Assembly (NCBI GenBank): GCA_029058705.1
Contig: JAIDXA010000102.1
Coordinates: 1-11,655, forward strand
Direction: 5' to 3'
Source: Paramuribaculum sp.
GTDB taxonomy: Bacteria; Bacteroidota; Bacteroidia; Bacteroidales; Muribaculaceae
Length of the DNA stretch: 11,655 nucleotides
The notes below the pieces were generated by a model. The model had not been told where the DNA came from. It saw only the letters and a program-made list of their open reading frames with translations, and searched no databases. Made by a program: the position numbers and the translations under genes. Shown here piece after piece: positions 1 to 7,464 of this stretch (positions are counted from its first letter, which is position 1; every line of letters starts with the position of its first letter).

Positions 1-1371
1 GCCGGAATCTACTCGACCTATATGGTTCCCTTGACCGACGACCGTGCGAAAATGCTCCGGATGCTGACTGACGCAATCAAAGGAGTCTACGCATCGGTTT
101 TCTATTCCGACAGCAAAGCCTATATGACCGCCACTTCCAACCTTATCGATCAGGAAAAAATGGCCGTCATAATCCAGGAAGTCGTCGGCCAGCAGATTGA
201 TGACCTGTATTTCCCTTCATTCTCTGGAGTCGGCCGTTCGCTAAATTACTATCCGTTAGGAAACGAAACGGCTGAAGACGGAGTTGCGGAAGTAGCCGTC
301 GGACTCGGGAAATATATCGTTGACGGAGGACTCAGCCTTCGTTTCTCTCCGCGTCATCCGGCTCATGCACTCCAGACTTCGGAGCTGTCACTCGCTCTTC
401 GCGACACCCAGACACGCATGTATGCCCTTGACATGAGCAATATCGAATCGTTCAAAGTCGACGACGGTTTCAATATCGTCAAAAAATCAGTCCAGGACAT
501 AGCGCCATCCGGGGCATTGCGCTTCATGACATCGGTCTTCGACTACCGCGACAATGTTTTGCGCGATTCCGATTTCGGCGAAGGACGACGAGTTGTCACA
601 TTCAACAACATCCTGAAACATGACGCCTACCCCCTCCCGATGGCCATCGATTTCATGCTCTCGACCGGACAGCGTGAGATGAGCCGGCCGATTGAAATCG
701 AGTTCGCCGGCATGATCGAACATGGCAATCCGAAATCCAAAGGTAAAATCTACTGGCTTCAGATCAGACCGATAGTGGAACGCAAAGACCTCGTCGACGA
801 GCATCTGCTTCAACTGCCCGACGAGTCGCTCATTCTGAAATCGAACACTGCTCTCGGCCACGGAACGATAGAAAATGTCAGCACCATAGTCTACATTCGG
901 CCAGAATCCTTCAACTCATTCTCGAACCCGTTGACCGCACGTGAGGTAGAAAAAATCAACCGCGACCTGACCGCACGTGGAATTCCATATATCCTGATCG
1001 GTCCGGGGCGATGGGGATCAAGCGATCCATCGCTTGGAATACCGGTCAAATGGCCACAGATCGCCAATGCGCGCCTGATTGTCGAATCATCTGTCGGCAA
1101 TTACCGGATCGAGCCGAGCCAGGGAACTCACTTCTTCCAGAATCTGACATCATTCGGGGTCGGTTATTTCACGATCGATGCGGATGCCGACAACGGATTC
1201 TTCAATGTCGACTACCTGAATTCGCGTGATGCTGTCTATGAAAGCGACACGATCAGGATTGTCGAATTCGAATCGCCCCTGGCCATCGGCATTGACGGTC
1301 GCAAAGGCCGCGGTGTCGTGGCACTCCCTGATGCCACTGCAACATCCCCTGAATCCGAATCCGGCAACTGA
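1..1371 (+). CDS. PEP/pyruvate-binding (PPDK_N-type) domain protein, 3' part
   Basis: The frame is open from the first base, so the start lies outside the window; an internal ATG at 22 is not the real start. The 456 visible residues begin inside the ATP-binding domain shared by pyruvate phosphate dikinase and PEP synthase. A GVAEVAVGLGKYIVDGG stretch near 280-330 and the strand LQIRPI near 757-774, which usually closes that domain, support this. A further ~200 residues follow, with the signature GPGRWGSSDPSLGIPVKW (from about 1000) and a SQGTHFFQN segment. I see neither the phosphohistidine swivel motif (GGxTxHAA-like) nor the PEP-binding TIM barrel before the stop, so it is unlikely to be a complete PEP synthase. 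As I recall, this architecture is a conserved Bacteroidetes family of about 1000 residues, often annotated PEP synthase; its reaction is not known to me. It is followed 38 nt later by the coiled-coil gene, probably in one operon. Confidence 0.85.
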   Translation, partial: AGIYSTYMVPLTDDRAKMLRMLTDAIKGVYASVFYSDSKAYMTATSNLIDQEKMAVIIQEVVGQQIDDLYFPSFSGVGRSLNYYPLGNETAEDGVAEVAVGLGKYIVDGGLSLRFSPRHPAHALQTSELSLALRDTQTRMYALDMSNIESFKVDDGFNIVKKSVQDIAPSGALRFMTSVFDYRDNVLRDSDFGEGRRVVTFNNILKHDAYPLPMAIDFMLSTGQREMSRPIEIEFAGMIEHGNPKSKGKIYWLQIRPIVERKDLVDEHLLQLPDESLILKSNTALGHGTIENVSTIVYIRPESFNSFSNPLTAREVEKINRDLTARGIPYILIGPGRWGSSDPSLGIPVKWPQIANARLIVESSVGNYRIEPSQGTHFFQNLTSFGVGYFTIDADADNGFFNVDYLNSRDAVYESDTIRIVEFESPLAIGIDGRKGRGVVALPDATATSPESESGN

Positions 1372-1409
1372 CGTCAGCCACACTTCCAATCAAACAAATA
1401 TCGAAAAAA

Positions 1410-2846
1410 ATGTCATTCATAAATTCTTTCAAACGAGCTTTTGGGTTTCCCGGCGAATACGACCGTGATGACGAGGAGCTTGAATCCGAACTCAACGACG
1501 ACGAACTGGAAGATGATCCGGATCCGACGTTAGAAGAATGTCCGGCTGCCGACATCCTGATGGATACACCCGCCATGGAACCGATTCCCGTCACTGATCC
1601 CAAGGCGGTCCGCAAACTCGCCGACGGGCTCTTTGACTCCGTGCTGGCATATTTCAACAGCCATCAGCCTGAACTCGTGCAGCGATGTCTCGACATCGAT
1701 GCCCAACGCAGCCTGATCATCGAGAATATGGAGAAAGATATTGTTGACCGGATGACAGCGATGGCTGACGCCGCCTGCCGGAGAGGCGAACACAAATGGG
1801 CCGAAAAACAGCAACAGCTCGGAGCGGAACTGATGAAGCTGAAATCGGAATACAATGCAGTTCGTCAGCAACAGGAGGACTCACAAAGCATTCAGCTTTC
1901 GGCAACACGACAGAAACGTGCATTCACCGACCGCATACGTGATCTGGAAAATCAGGTGACGCAGCTTGTCGCCGACCGCGAGCAGCTTCAACTCGAAAAC
2001 AAAAGCATGGCATCACGCTTGCGGGCCACCTCGCCCGACAGCCCCGGCAAAGAGATCAGTCCTGACGAAACGGAAAAGCTGCGCAACGAGAATGAATCCC
2101 TGCGCAACGAACTTGCGGAACTACGCAGTAAAGCCGAGCAGACCGCACAGGAACTTGAACAGATGAAAGACAACAAGCCGGATGGAGAAAGCAGCACTCT
2201 GTCGGTCGAGGTTCTGTCGGAAGAACTGCGTGTCATGGAAGAGAGCCTGACCCCCCTGCGTGAATTGAAAGACGCGGCAGAAGCCAAAGTTATCCGCCTG
2301 ACCCAAGAAATCAAGCAGGCAGATGCCACGATAGCAAGCCTGCAACGCAGGCTCGTAGACAGCGCGCAGGCAACCGAACTGGCCAACCGCGAAACCGAAC
2401 AGCTCCGATCGACAATTGAAAACAATCTCTATCTCCACAGCGAAGCCGAATCTGAGCTGCGCGAACAGATAAAAGCCCTTAACAAAGAAATTGCCAGACT
2501 GTCAGCCGACTCGGTTTCTGCCATTGCCGAAACACGCGGACCGGAGAAAGAAACAGAAATGCCGGTCATGCCGCCGGCGGCCATTCCGAAAAAACGAAAA
2601 AAGAAACGTAAGCCCAAAACCGGCATTGGAATCACTCTGGCCGGGATGGAAGATGTCGGAGACCCATTGGAACAGCCGGTCAGGATCTCGGCAATCGACG
2701 AGTTGATGGACAGCACCGACTGGTTCGTTGCTCCTGAACCGGTCCCATTGAAAAAAGACCCGGAAATAGAGGAGATTTTCGGTTATAAAGAACCTCCGAA
2801 GAAAAACGAGACACCCGACGACGACCGTCAGCTTACACTTTGGTAA
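1410..2846 (+). CDS. Coiled-coil protein with clamp-binding-like C-terminus
   Basis: A 478-residue protein, probably cytoplasmic: no signal peptide or membrane segment. Order of parts: a short amphipathic start (MSFINSFKRAFGF), a very acidic stretch (about 19-43), a small probably helical domain (about 64-125), long Glu/Gln/Arg-rich coiled coils (about 130-205, 218-256 and 266-368), a Pro-rich linker with a basic patch PKKRKKKRKPK (393-403), then a tail that looks conserved (about 404-478) ending DDRQLTLW. The last five residues resemble the bacterial beta-clamp binding pentapeptide (QL[SD]LF; compare QLPLW in mycobacterial ImuB), and sit at the free C-terminus as in several polymerases. The ATG at 1410 is preceded by an A-rich run typical of Bacteroidetes starts. 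It lies between the PPDK-like gene and the peptidase gene with gaps of 38 and 27 nt. I recall similar unnamed proteins in other Bacteroidales. Function unknown; a DNA-replication or nucleoid link is inference from the tail alone. Confidence 0.85.
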   Translation: MSFINSFKRAFGFPGEYDRDDEELESELNDDELEDDPDPTLEECPAADILMDTPAMEPIPVTDPKAVRKLADGLFDSVLAYFNSHQPELVQRCLDIDAQRSLIIENMEKDIVDRMTAMADAACRRGEHKWAEKQQQLGAELMKLKSEYNAVRQQQEDSQSIQLSATRQKRAFTDRIRDLENQVTQLVADREQLQLENKSMASRLRATSPDSPGKEISPDETEKLRNENESLRNELAELRSKAEQTAQELEQMKDNKPDGESSTLSVEVLSEELRVMEESLTPLRELKDAAEAKVIRLTQEIKQADATIASLQRRLVDSAQATELANRETEQLRSTIENNLYLHSEAESELREQIKALNKEIARLSADSVSAIAETRGPEKETEMPVMPPAAIPKKRKKKRKPKTGIGITLAGMEDVGDPLEQPVRISAIDELMDSTDWFVAPEPVPLKKDPEIEEIFGYKEPPKKNETPDDDRQLTLW

Positions 2847-2873
2847 CAATCAACCTTTCAACCATCAAATTTC

Positions 2874-5069
2874 ATGAAATCAATTTCGCTTTTAATATTT
2901 CTCGCCACTTTCTCACTCCCGGCCACGTCTGTTGCCGCCGGTTCAAATTCAATCAACGACTATCCCGAGCTCGAACGTTATGTCAACAGCTCCCAGATGC
3001 CTGCCACTCTCGCTCCGCTGCAATATACGCAGGACGGCACAGGCTATCTCGGCATCAGTCCCGACGGACGGCGCATTGTCAGCTATGACCTGAAGAGCGG
3101 AAAGGAAACCGAGACTCTGATGGACCTCGGTCATACTCGCGAAAACACACTCAGCCACATCGAAGGATTCATCCTTAGCCCCGATGGCGGCAAGCTTCTC
3201 GTCTATATAGACAAAGAAATGGTCTACCGACGTTCTTTCACGGCCAGATATTACATTTATGAGCTGCGGTCGCGTCTGCTCAAGCCCCTTTCGGAGGAGC
3301 ATCCCCGACAGCAAGCCCCTATATTCTCGCCCGACAGCCGAATGATCGCATTCGCGGCCGAAAACAACATTTACATCAAGAAACTCGACTATTGGTCGGA
3401 GGTTGCCGTGACTACCGACGGACGCAAAAACGAGATCATCAACGGTATTCCCGACTGGACATACGAAGAAGAATTCACAACCAGCAGTTCAATGTGCTGG
3501 TCACCCGACAATCTGGTGCTATGCTATCTGAAGTATAACGAAAAAGCAGTTCCGTCATTCTCGTTTCCATTATATGAGGGAACCTGCGATCCGATGAAAC
3601 AATATGCCCTTTATCCAGGCAGTTTCACCTATAAATATCCGGTTGCAGGCCAGACAAACTCCACCGTTACAGTCCATTCCTACGACATCGAGACACGCAA
3701 GATCAAAAATATCGCCCTCCCCGGAAGCCCGACCGAATACATTCCCCGCATCTCCTTCGGAGGTTCTCCCGAACGACTGATGGTCACTACACTGAACCGC
3801 GCTCAGACCCGAATGGAACTTTTCACAGTCAATCCGAAATCGACCGTAAGCAAATCGGTTCTCGTCGAGCAATGGAAAGCATGGCTTGACCCTGCGACTT
3901 ATGAAGAAATCACATATCTTCCGGAATCGTTTGTGATCACTTCGTCGCGCTCCGGCTACAAACATCTCTATGAATACGGATATTCAGGCGCGCTTATGCG
4001 TCAACTCACATCAGGCAACTATGACGTGACAGCCTACTACGGATGCAACGCGGCGGGAATCCATTTCTACAGCTCCACATCGACCGGAGCCATAAACAGG
4101 GTTGTCAGCTCTGTCGACCGGAAAGGAAAAGTCGTCATGCTTTCACCAGAGAAAGGAACGTCGTCTGCATATTTCTCGCCTGATAAAGCCTATTATGTCC
4201 TTAACTACAACTCAGCCACAAAAGCTCCGGTCTACACCCTCAACTCAGCAGCCACAGGCAAGGCCGTCAGAACTCTTCTTGACAACAGCGCCTATGCCAA
4301 ACGGTGGGAATCAGCTCCAAAACCCGAATTTTTCACTATGACGAACGATGGAGTCACTCTCAACGGCTATATAATCAAGCCCACCGATTTTGATGCATCC
4401 AAACGCTATCCGGCCATAATGTATCAATATCAGGGTCCGGGATCGCAGGAGGTTCTTGACCGCTGGCACATTGGTTATGAAAATTATTTCGCAAAAGCCG
4501 GTTTTGTCGTTGTCTGTGTCGACGGGCGAGGCACCGGCGGACGAGGACGTGCATTCCAGGACGTTGTTTACAAACGACTTGGCCATTACGAATCGATTGA
4601 TCAGATCGCTGCCGCCAAATATGCCGGCAGGCTTCCATATGTCGACGAATCGCGAATCGGAATTTTCGGATGGAGCTATGGCGGTTATGAAGCGATCATG
4701 GCATCGTCGCAACCCGATGCCCCTTATGCAGCGGCAGTTGCGGTTGCCCCTGTCACCGACTGGCGCTTCTATGACACTGTCTATGCTGAGCGCTACATGC
4801 TGACTCCACAGGAAAATCAGGACGGCTATGATGAAGCCTCAACCATGACTTATATCAACAATCGGCGCTCTCCGCTGTTAATAATGCATGGGACGGCCGA
4901 TGACAATGTCCATTTCTTCAACGCCGTCCAATATGCATCCCGCACTGAGGCTGAAGGCCGATGGATCGACATGCTCATGTTTCCCAACATGAACCACTCG
5001 ATCAACGGATGCAACTCCCGCGCTGTTGTGGTTGCGCGTCTGCTCGACTACTTCCGCCGTAACATGTAG
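2874..5069 (+). CDS. Dipeptidyl-peptidase-IV-like S9 serine peptidase, secreted
   Basis: A 731-residue exopeptidase of family S9B that should remove N-terminal dipeptides, preferably X-Pro or X-Ala, in the periplasm. A Sec signal peptide covers about residues 1-22 (hydrophobic core LLIFLATFSL, likely cut after VAA). Residues about 40-480 form the beta-propeller half and the rest the alpha/beta-hydrolase half. The catalytic triad can be placed: Ser601 in GWSYGGY, Asp676 in HGTADDNVHF and His708 in NMNHS. The double-Glu motif that grips the substrate amino terminus is present as DWTYEEEF (194-201). YQGPGSQ, VDGRGTGGRGRAF and YAERYM also match human DPP4 landmarks. Full length, no frame damage. 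The start at 2874 gives the signal peptide directly. It sits 27 nt after the coiled-coil gene. Such enzymes serve peptide nutrition in Bacteroidales; exact specificity is not visible, and a related prolyl tripeptidyl peptidase is the main alternative. Confidence 0.93.
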   Translation: MKSISLLIFLATFSLPATSVAAGSNSINDYPELERYVNSSQMPATLAPLQYTQDGTGYLGISPDGRRIVSYDLKSGKETETLMDLGHTRENTLSHIEGFILSPDGGKLLVYIDKEMVYRRSFTARYYIYELRSRLLKPLSEEHPRQQAPIFSPDSRMIAFAAENNIYIKKLDYWSEVAVTTDGRKNEIINGIPDWTYEEEFTTSSSMCWSPDNLVLCYLKYNEKAVPSFSFPLYEGTCDPMKQYALYPGSFTYKYPVAGQTNSTVTVHSYDIETRKIKNIALPGSPTEYIPRISFGGSPERLMVTTLNRAQTRMELFTVNPKSTVSKSVLVEQWKAWLDPATYEEITYLPESFVITSSRSGYKHLYEYGYSGALMRQLTSGNYDVTAYYGCNAAGIHFYSSTSTGAINRVVSSVDRKGKVVMLSPEKGTSSAYFSPDKAYYVLNYNSATKAPVYTLNSAATGKAVRTLLDNSAYAKRWESAPKPEFFTMTNDGVTLNGYIIKPTDFDASKRYPAIMYQYQGPGSQEVLDRWHIGYENYFAKAGFVVVCVDGRGTGGRGRAFQDVVYKRLGHYESIDQIAAAKYAGRLPYVDESRIGIFGWSYGGYEAIMASSQPDAPYAAAVAVAPVTDWRFYDTVYAERYMLTPQENQDGYDEASTMTYINNRRSPLLIMHGTADDNVHFFNAVQYASRTEAEGRWIDMLMFPNMNHSINGCNSRAVVVARLLDYFRRNM

Positions 5070-5134
5070 AAAAACCTGCCCTGACCTCATGTTCGGGCTT
5101 CGCAAAACTAAAAAACAAGGATCTCAAAACGATA

Positions 5135-6502
5135 ATGCAGCGACAACTCGACAACGGCAAAGGAATTTTCCTTCTATGGCTCAACTGGCTTCTCGGAAGC
5201 GGAATGGTCACGATGCTGATACTCCTTTCGCTGTGGATCCGGCCTCTTTACATGCCATTCGTAGCGTTCGGATTCCAGTTGATTTTATTCATTATGATCA
5301 GACACAACCGCTCCAGACGACTGCCGGTATGCTATGTTTACCCGTTTGTCATTTCACGCGCCCTGTTCTGGTCCGGAACAGTAATGCTGGCAATCAACCT
5401 ATGCTATTCACATTGGTTTGTCGACAAGATTTTCAATACGGATGAAATCAACCCCGAAATCCCATTCATCACGGTTTTGATCGTCATGCCGCTGACGGCC
5501 GTCATTTCCATCTGGGCCTACACCCACAGGAAAACACTGTCGTTCTGCCGCGACTGCAAAATGCGCCACGGCACACCCGCCGAACGAGGATTCCTGGGAA
5601 TTCTCTTCACACGCGAAGGTCAATATCAGATTTTTGTCAGTATGGCAATAAGCTCGGTGATAGCAATCTGCGCGTGGTGTTATTACGGGCTGACCTATGT
5701 AAACTCCTTCCTGTCGCTTCCCGACCGTTTTGTTTTCTTCTGGGTGCCGGGGCTCGTATGGGTGGCTGCCGCCATCTATTTCGCCATCCGCTACACTGGC
5801 ATATGGGGCTATTATCATCAGGATTTCGAAGGAAGCGCCACCCGCCACGGGAAATCGACCCAGGTTCGTTTTTTTATCATTGCCGACAACCTGATCTGCC
5901 TGCGTTCACCCGAGATTTCCGCCGACAAAATGATCCCCGGCAAATCATATCTCGATACTCCTGTCAGCGAATTCATCCCGCGACGCGAGCGCATTTCCAC
6001 CAACGACGCCACAAGGATTTTTTCGAATCTGACCAACATCGAAAATGCCGACATAAGATTTTTCTATTCCAACACTTCTGGAAACGCCGATTGCAACATA
6101 TTCCATTTCTTCGCATTTCTCAAACCTAAAGAAAAGCAAGAATACTCCAGCAAAAATCCCGACGACATGTGGGTGACATTCCGCGATCTTGCCCAGCTGA
6201 TCAACAACAAACAGCTCAACCCGCTGATGAGTGCCGAAACACTTAGACTCTACACGGTAGCCATGGCATGGAAAACATATGATCACAACGGACGCCGTCG
6301 CTACAAAATAAAACATTATCGCCCGACATTCCACATCGAGGATGTCAAAAGCTGGGACGTTGACTATAACGACCCGACATGGCTATATGTCGCCGACAAC
6401 AATCAGGACACTCCTTTTTACCATCTGCGCCGGATCTGGAGAAAATACATAAACGGAGTCGGCAACTATATCGAAGAACTCCAACCAAACGACAATATCT
6501 GA
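5135..6502 (+). CDS. Six-helix inner-membrane protein with large cytosolic domain, unknown function
   Basis: A 455-residue protein I cannot assign to a named family, though it resembles unnamed proteins I recall from other Bacteroidales. Six hydrophobic segments are visible: about 11-34, 38-56, 70-90, 109-130, 165-188 and 198-220. The basic loop RHNRSRR after segment 2 and the HRK...CRDCKMRHG loop after segment 4 put both ends in the cytoplasm by the positive-inside rule. The second loop carries a Cys138-x2-Cys141 pair. The C-terminal ~235 residues are soluble and rich in aromatic and basic residues, with stretches that look conserved: IFHFFAFLKP, VAMAWKTYDHNGRRRYKIKHYRPTF, DVDYNDPTWLYVA. No catalytic motif is recognisable. 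The gap from the peptidase gene is 65 nt with no clear promoter or convincing terminator. miaA begins 5 nt after the stop, so the two are probably translated from one mRNA. A sensor or scaffold role is possible but unsupported. Confidence 0.85.
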   Translation: MQRQLDNGKGIFLLWLNWLLGSGMVTMLILLSLWIRPLYMPFVAFGFQLILFIMIRHNRSRRLPVCYVYPFVISRALFWSGTVMLAINLCYSHWFVDKIFNTDEINPEIPFITVLIVMPLTAVISIWAYTHRKTLSFCRDCKMRHGTPAERGFLGILFTREGQYQIFVSMAISSVIAICAWCYYGLTYVNSFLSLPDRFVFFWVPGLVWVAAAIYFAIRYTGIWGYYHQDFEGSATRHGKSTQVRFFIIADNLICLRSPEISADKMIPGKSYLDTPVSEFIPRRERISTNDATRIFSNLTNIENADIRFFYSNTSGNADCNIFHFFAFLKPKEKQEYSSKNPDDMWVTFRDLAQLINNKQLNPLMSAETLRLYTVAMAWKTYDHNGRRRYKIKHYRPTFHIEDVKSWDVDYNDPTWLYVADNNQDTPFYHLRRIWRKYINGVGNYIEELQPNDNI

Positions 6503-6507
6503 CAGAG

Positions 6508-7434
6508 ATGAGCCTGCTTGTAATTACCGGCCCGACCGCCAGCGGGAAAACCGCCCGCGCGGTGGATGTGGCCAAAGCCATTGACGGAGAGATAATAAGT
6601 GCCGATTCGCGTCAGCTCTACCGAGGAATGGATCTTGGGACCGGCAAAGATCTTGACGAATACGGTCCGGTGCCATACCATCTGATCGACATCTGTCCTG
6701 CCGGATACCGTTATAATCTCTATGAATATCTGCGCGACGAACGGATTGCCAGAAATTCCATTGAAAACCGCGGTAAAACGCCAATTCTCTGCGGAGGCAC
6801 AGGTCTGTATATCGAATCGGTGCTCAACGGCATCTCTCTCCCCGAGGTCCCGGCCAACCAGGAACTCCGCGACAGTCTTGCCGGAAAAACGCTCGAAGAG
6901 CTGACGGAGATCCTATCGAAAATGAAGAAACTCCACAATTCAACCGATGTCGATTCGTGCAAACGTGCAATCCGGGCCATTGAGATAGAAGAATACTACC
7001 GGCTGAATCCTGAAAAAGCTGCCGAAACCAGTCCCACCCCGCTTACCGATGCAGTTGTCGTTGGCGTAAGTATTGACCGCGATGCCCGCCGCCGGCGCAT
7101 TTCTGATCGCCTGAAGTCGCGCATTGATGAAGGTATGGTCGAGGAAGTCGAACAATTGCTCAAATCAGGAATCGAACCAGAAAATCTGATCTATTATGGA
7201 TTGGAATACAAATTCCTGACACTCTACCTGACAGGCAGACTCACACGTCAGGAAATGACCGATCAGCTCGAGACTGCCATACACCAGTTTGCCAAACGCC
7301 AGATGACTTGGTTTCGCGGCATGGAGCGACGAGGCCACGTGATCAATTGGCTGCCATATGATCTTCCGCGCGAAGAATTCGTTGCCAGAGTCATTGAGCT
7401 GCTTGCCGATAAAAAACAAACAAACCAGTCATAG
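6508..7434 (+). CDS. miaA: tRNA dimethylallyltransferase (divergent Bacteroidetes type)
   Basis: Transfers a dimethylallyl group from DMAPP to N6 of A37 in tRNAs reading UNN codons, the first step to ms2i6A. The ATG at 6508 gives a 308-residue protein of normal MiaA length whose P-loop GPTASGKT falls at residues 8-15; the frame is open further upstream, but only inside the preceding gene, so the longer start is wrong. Other landmarks: SADSRQLYRG (31-40, with Asp33 and Gln36 of the substrate-binding motif), CGGTGLYIESV (95-105), KRAIRAIEIEEYY (152-164) and RQMTWFR (264-270). The usual VGYRE/IGYKE element is replaced by YGLEYK (230-235), and a GTGKDLDEYG segment follows the DSxQ motif. Many Bacteroides genomes carry two MiaA paralogues; this resembles the more divergent one, from memory. 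It starts 5 nt after the membrane-protein gene, suggesting translational coupling. Confidence 0.93.
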   Translation: MSLLVITGPTASGKTARAVDVAKAIDGEIISADSRQLYRGMDLGTGKDLDEYGPVPYHLIDICPAGYRYNLYEYLRDERIARNSIENRGKTPILCGGTGLYIESVLNGISLPEVPANQELRDSLAGKTLEELTEILSKMKKLHNSTDVDSCKRAIRAIEIEEYYRLNPEKAAETSPTPLTDAVVVGVSIDRDARRRRISDRLKSRIDEGMVEEVEQLLKSGIEPENLIYYGLEYKFLTLYLTGRLTRQEMTDQLETAIHQFAKRQMTWFRGMERRGHVINWLPYDLPREEFVARVIELLADKKQTNQS

Positions 7435-7464
7435 AATATCCCCACACACACATTTGTCTGACCA

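Noticed and set aside
1988..2425. Ser-rich minus-strand ORF inside the coiled-coil gene
   Set aside because: Ser/Leu/Arg-rich reading is the expected shadow of Glu/Lys/Gln-rich codons on the other strand.
2580..2620. Basic patch PKKRKKKRKPK read as a nuclear localisation signal
   Set aside because: The context is clearly bacterial; a nucleic-acid or acidic-partner contact is more reasonable than host nuclear targeting, and the protein has no secretion signal.
5070..5134. Possible GCCC/GGGC hairpin after the peptidase gene
   Set aside because: Stem of only 4 bp with a long loop and no T-tract; too weak to call a terminator.
5026..5445. 139-residue plus-strand ORF between the peptidase and the membrane protein
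   Set aside because: It overlaps both genes in another frame and shows no domain or signal.
6379..6507. N-terminal extension of miaA
   Set aside because: It lies within the preceding coding region in another frame, and the P-loop at residue 8 from 6508 matches the family's usual start.
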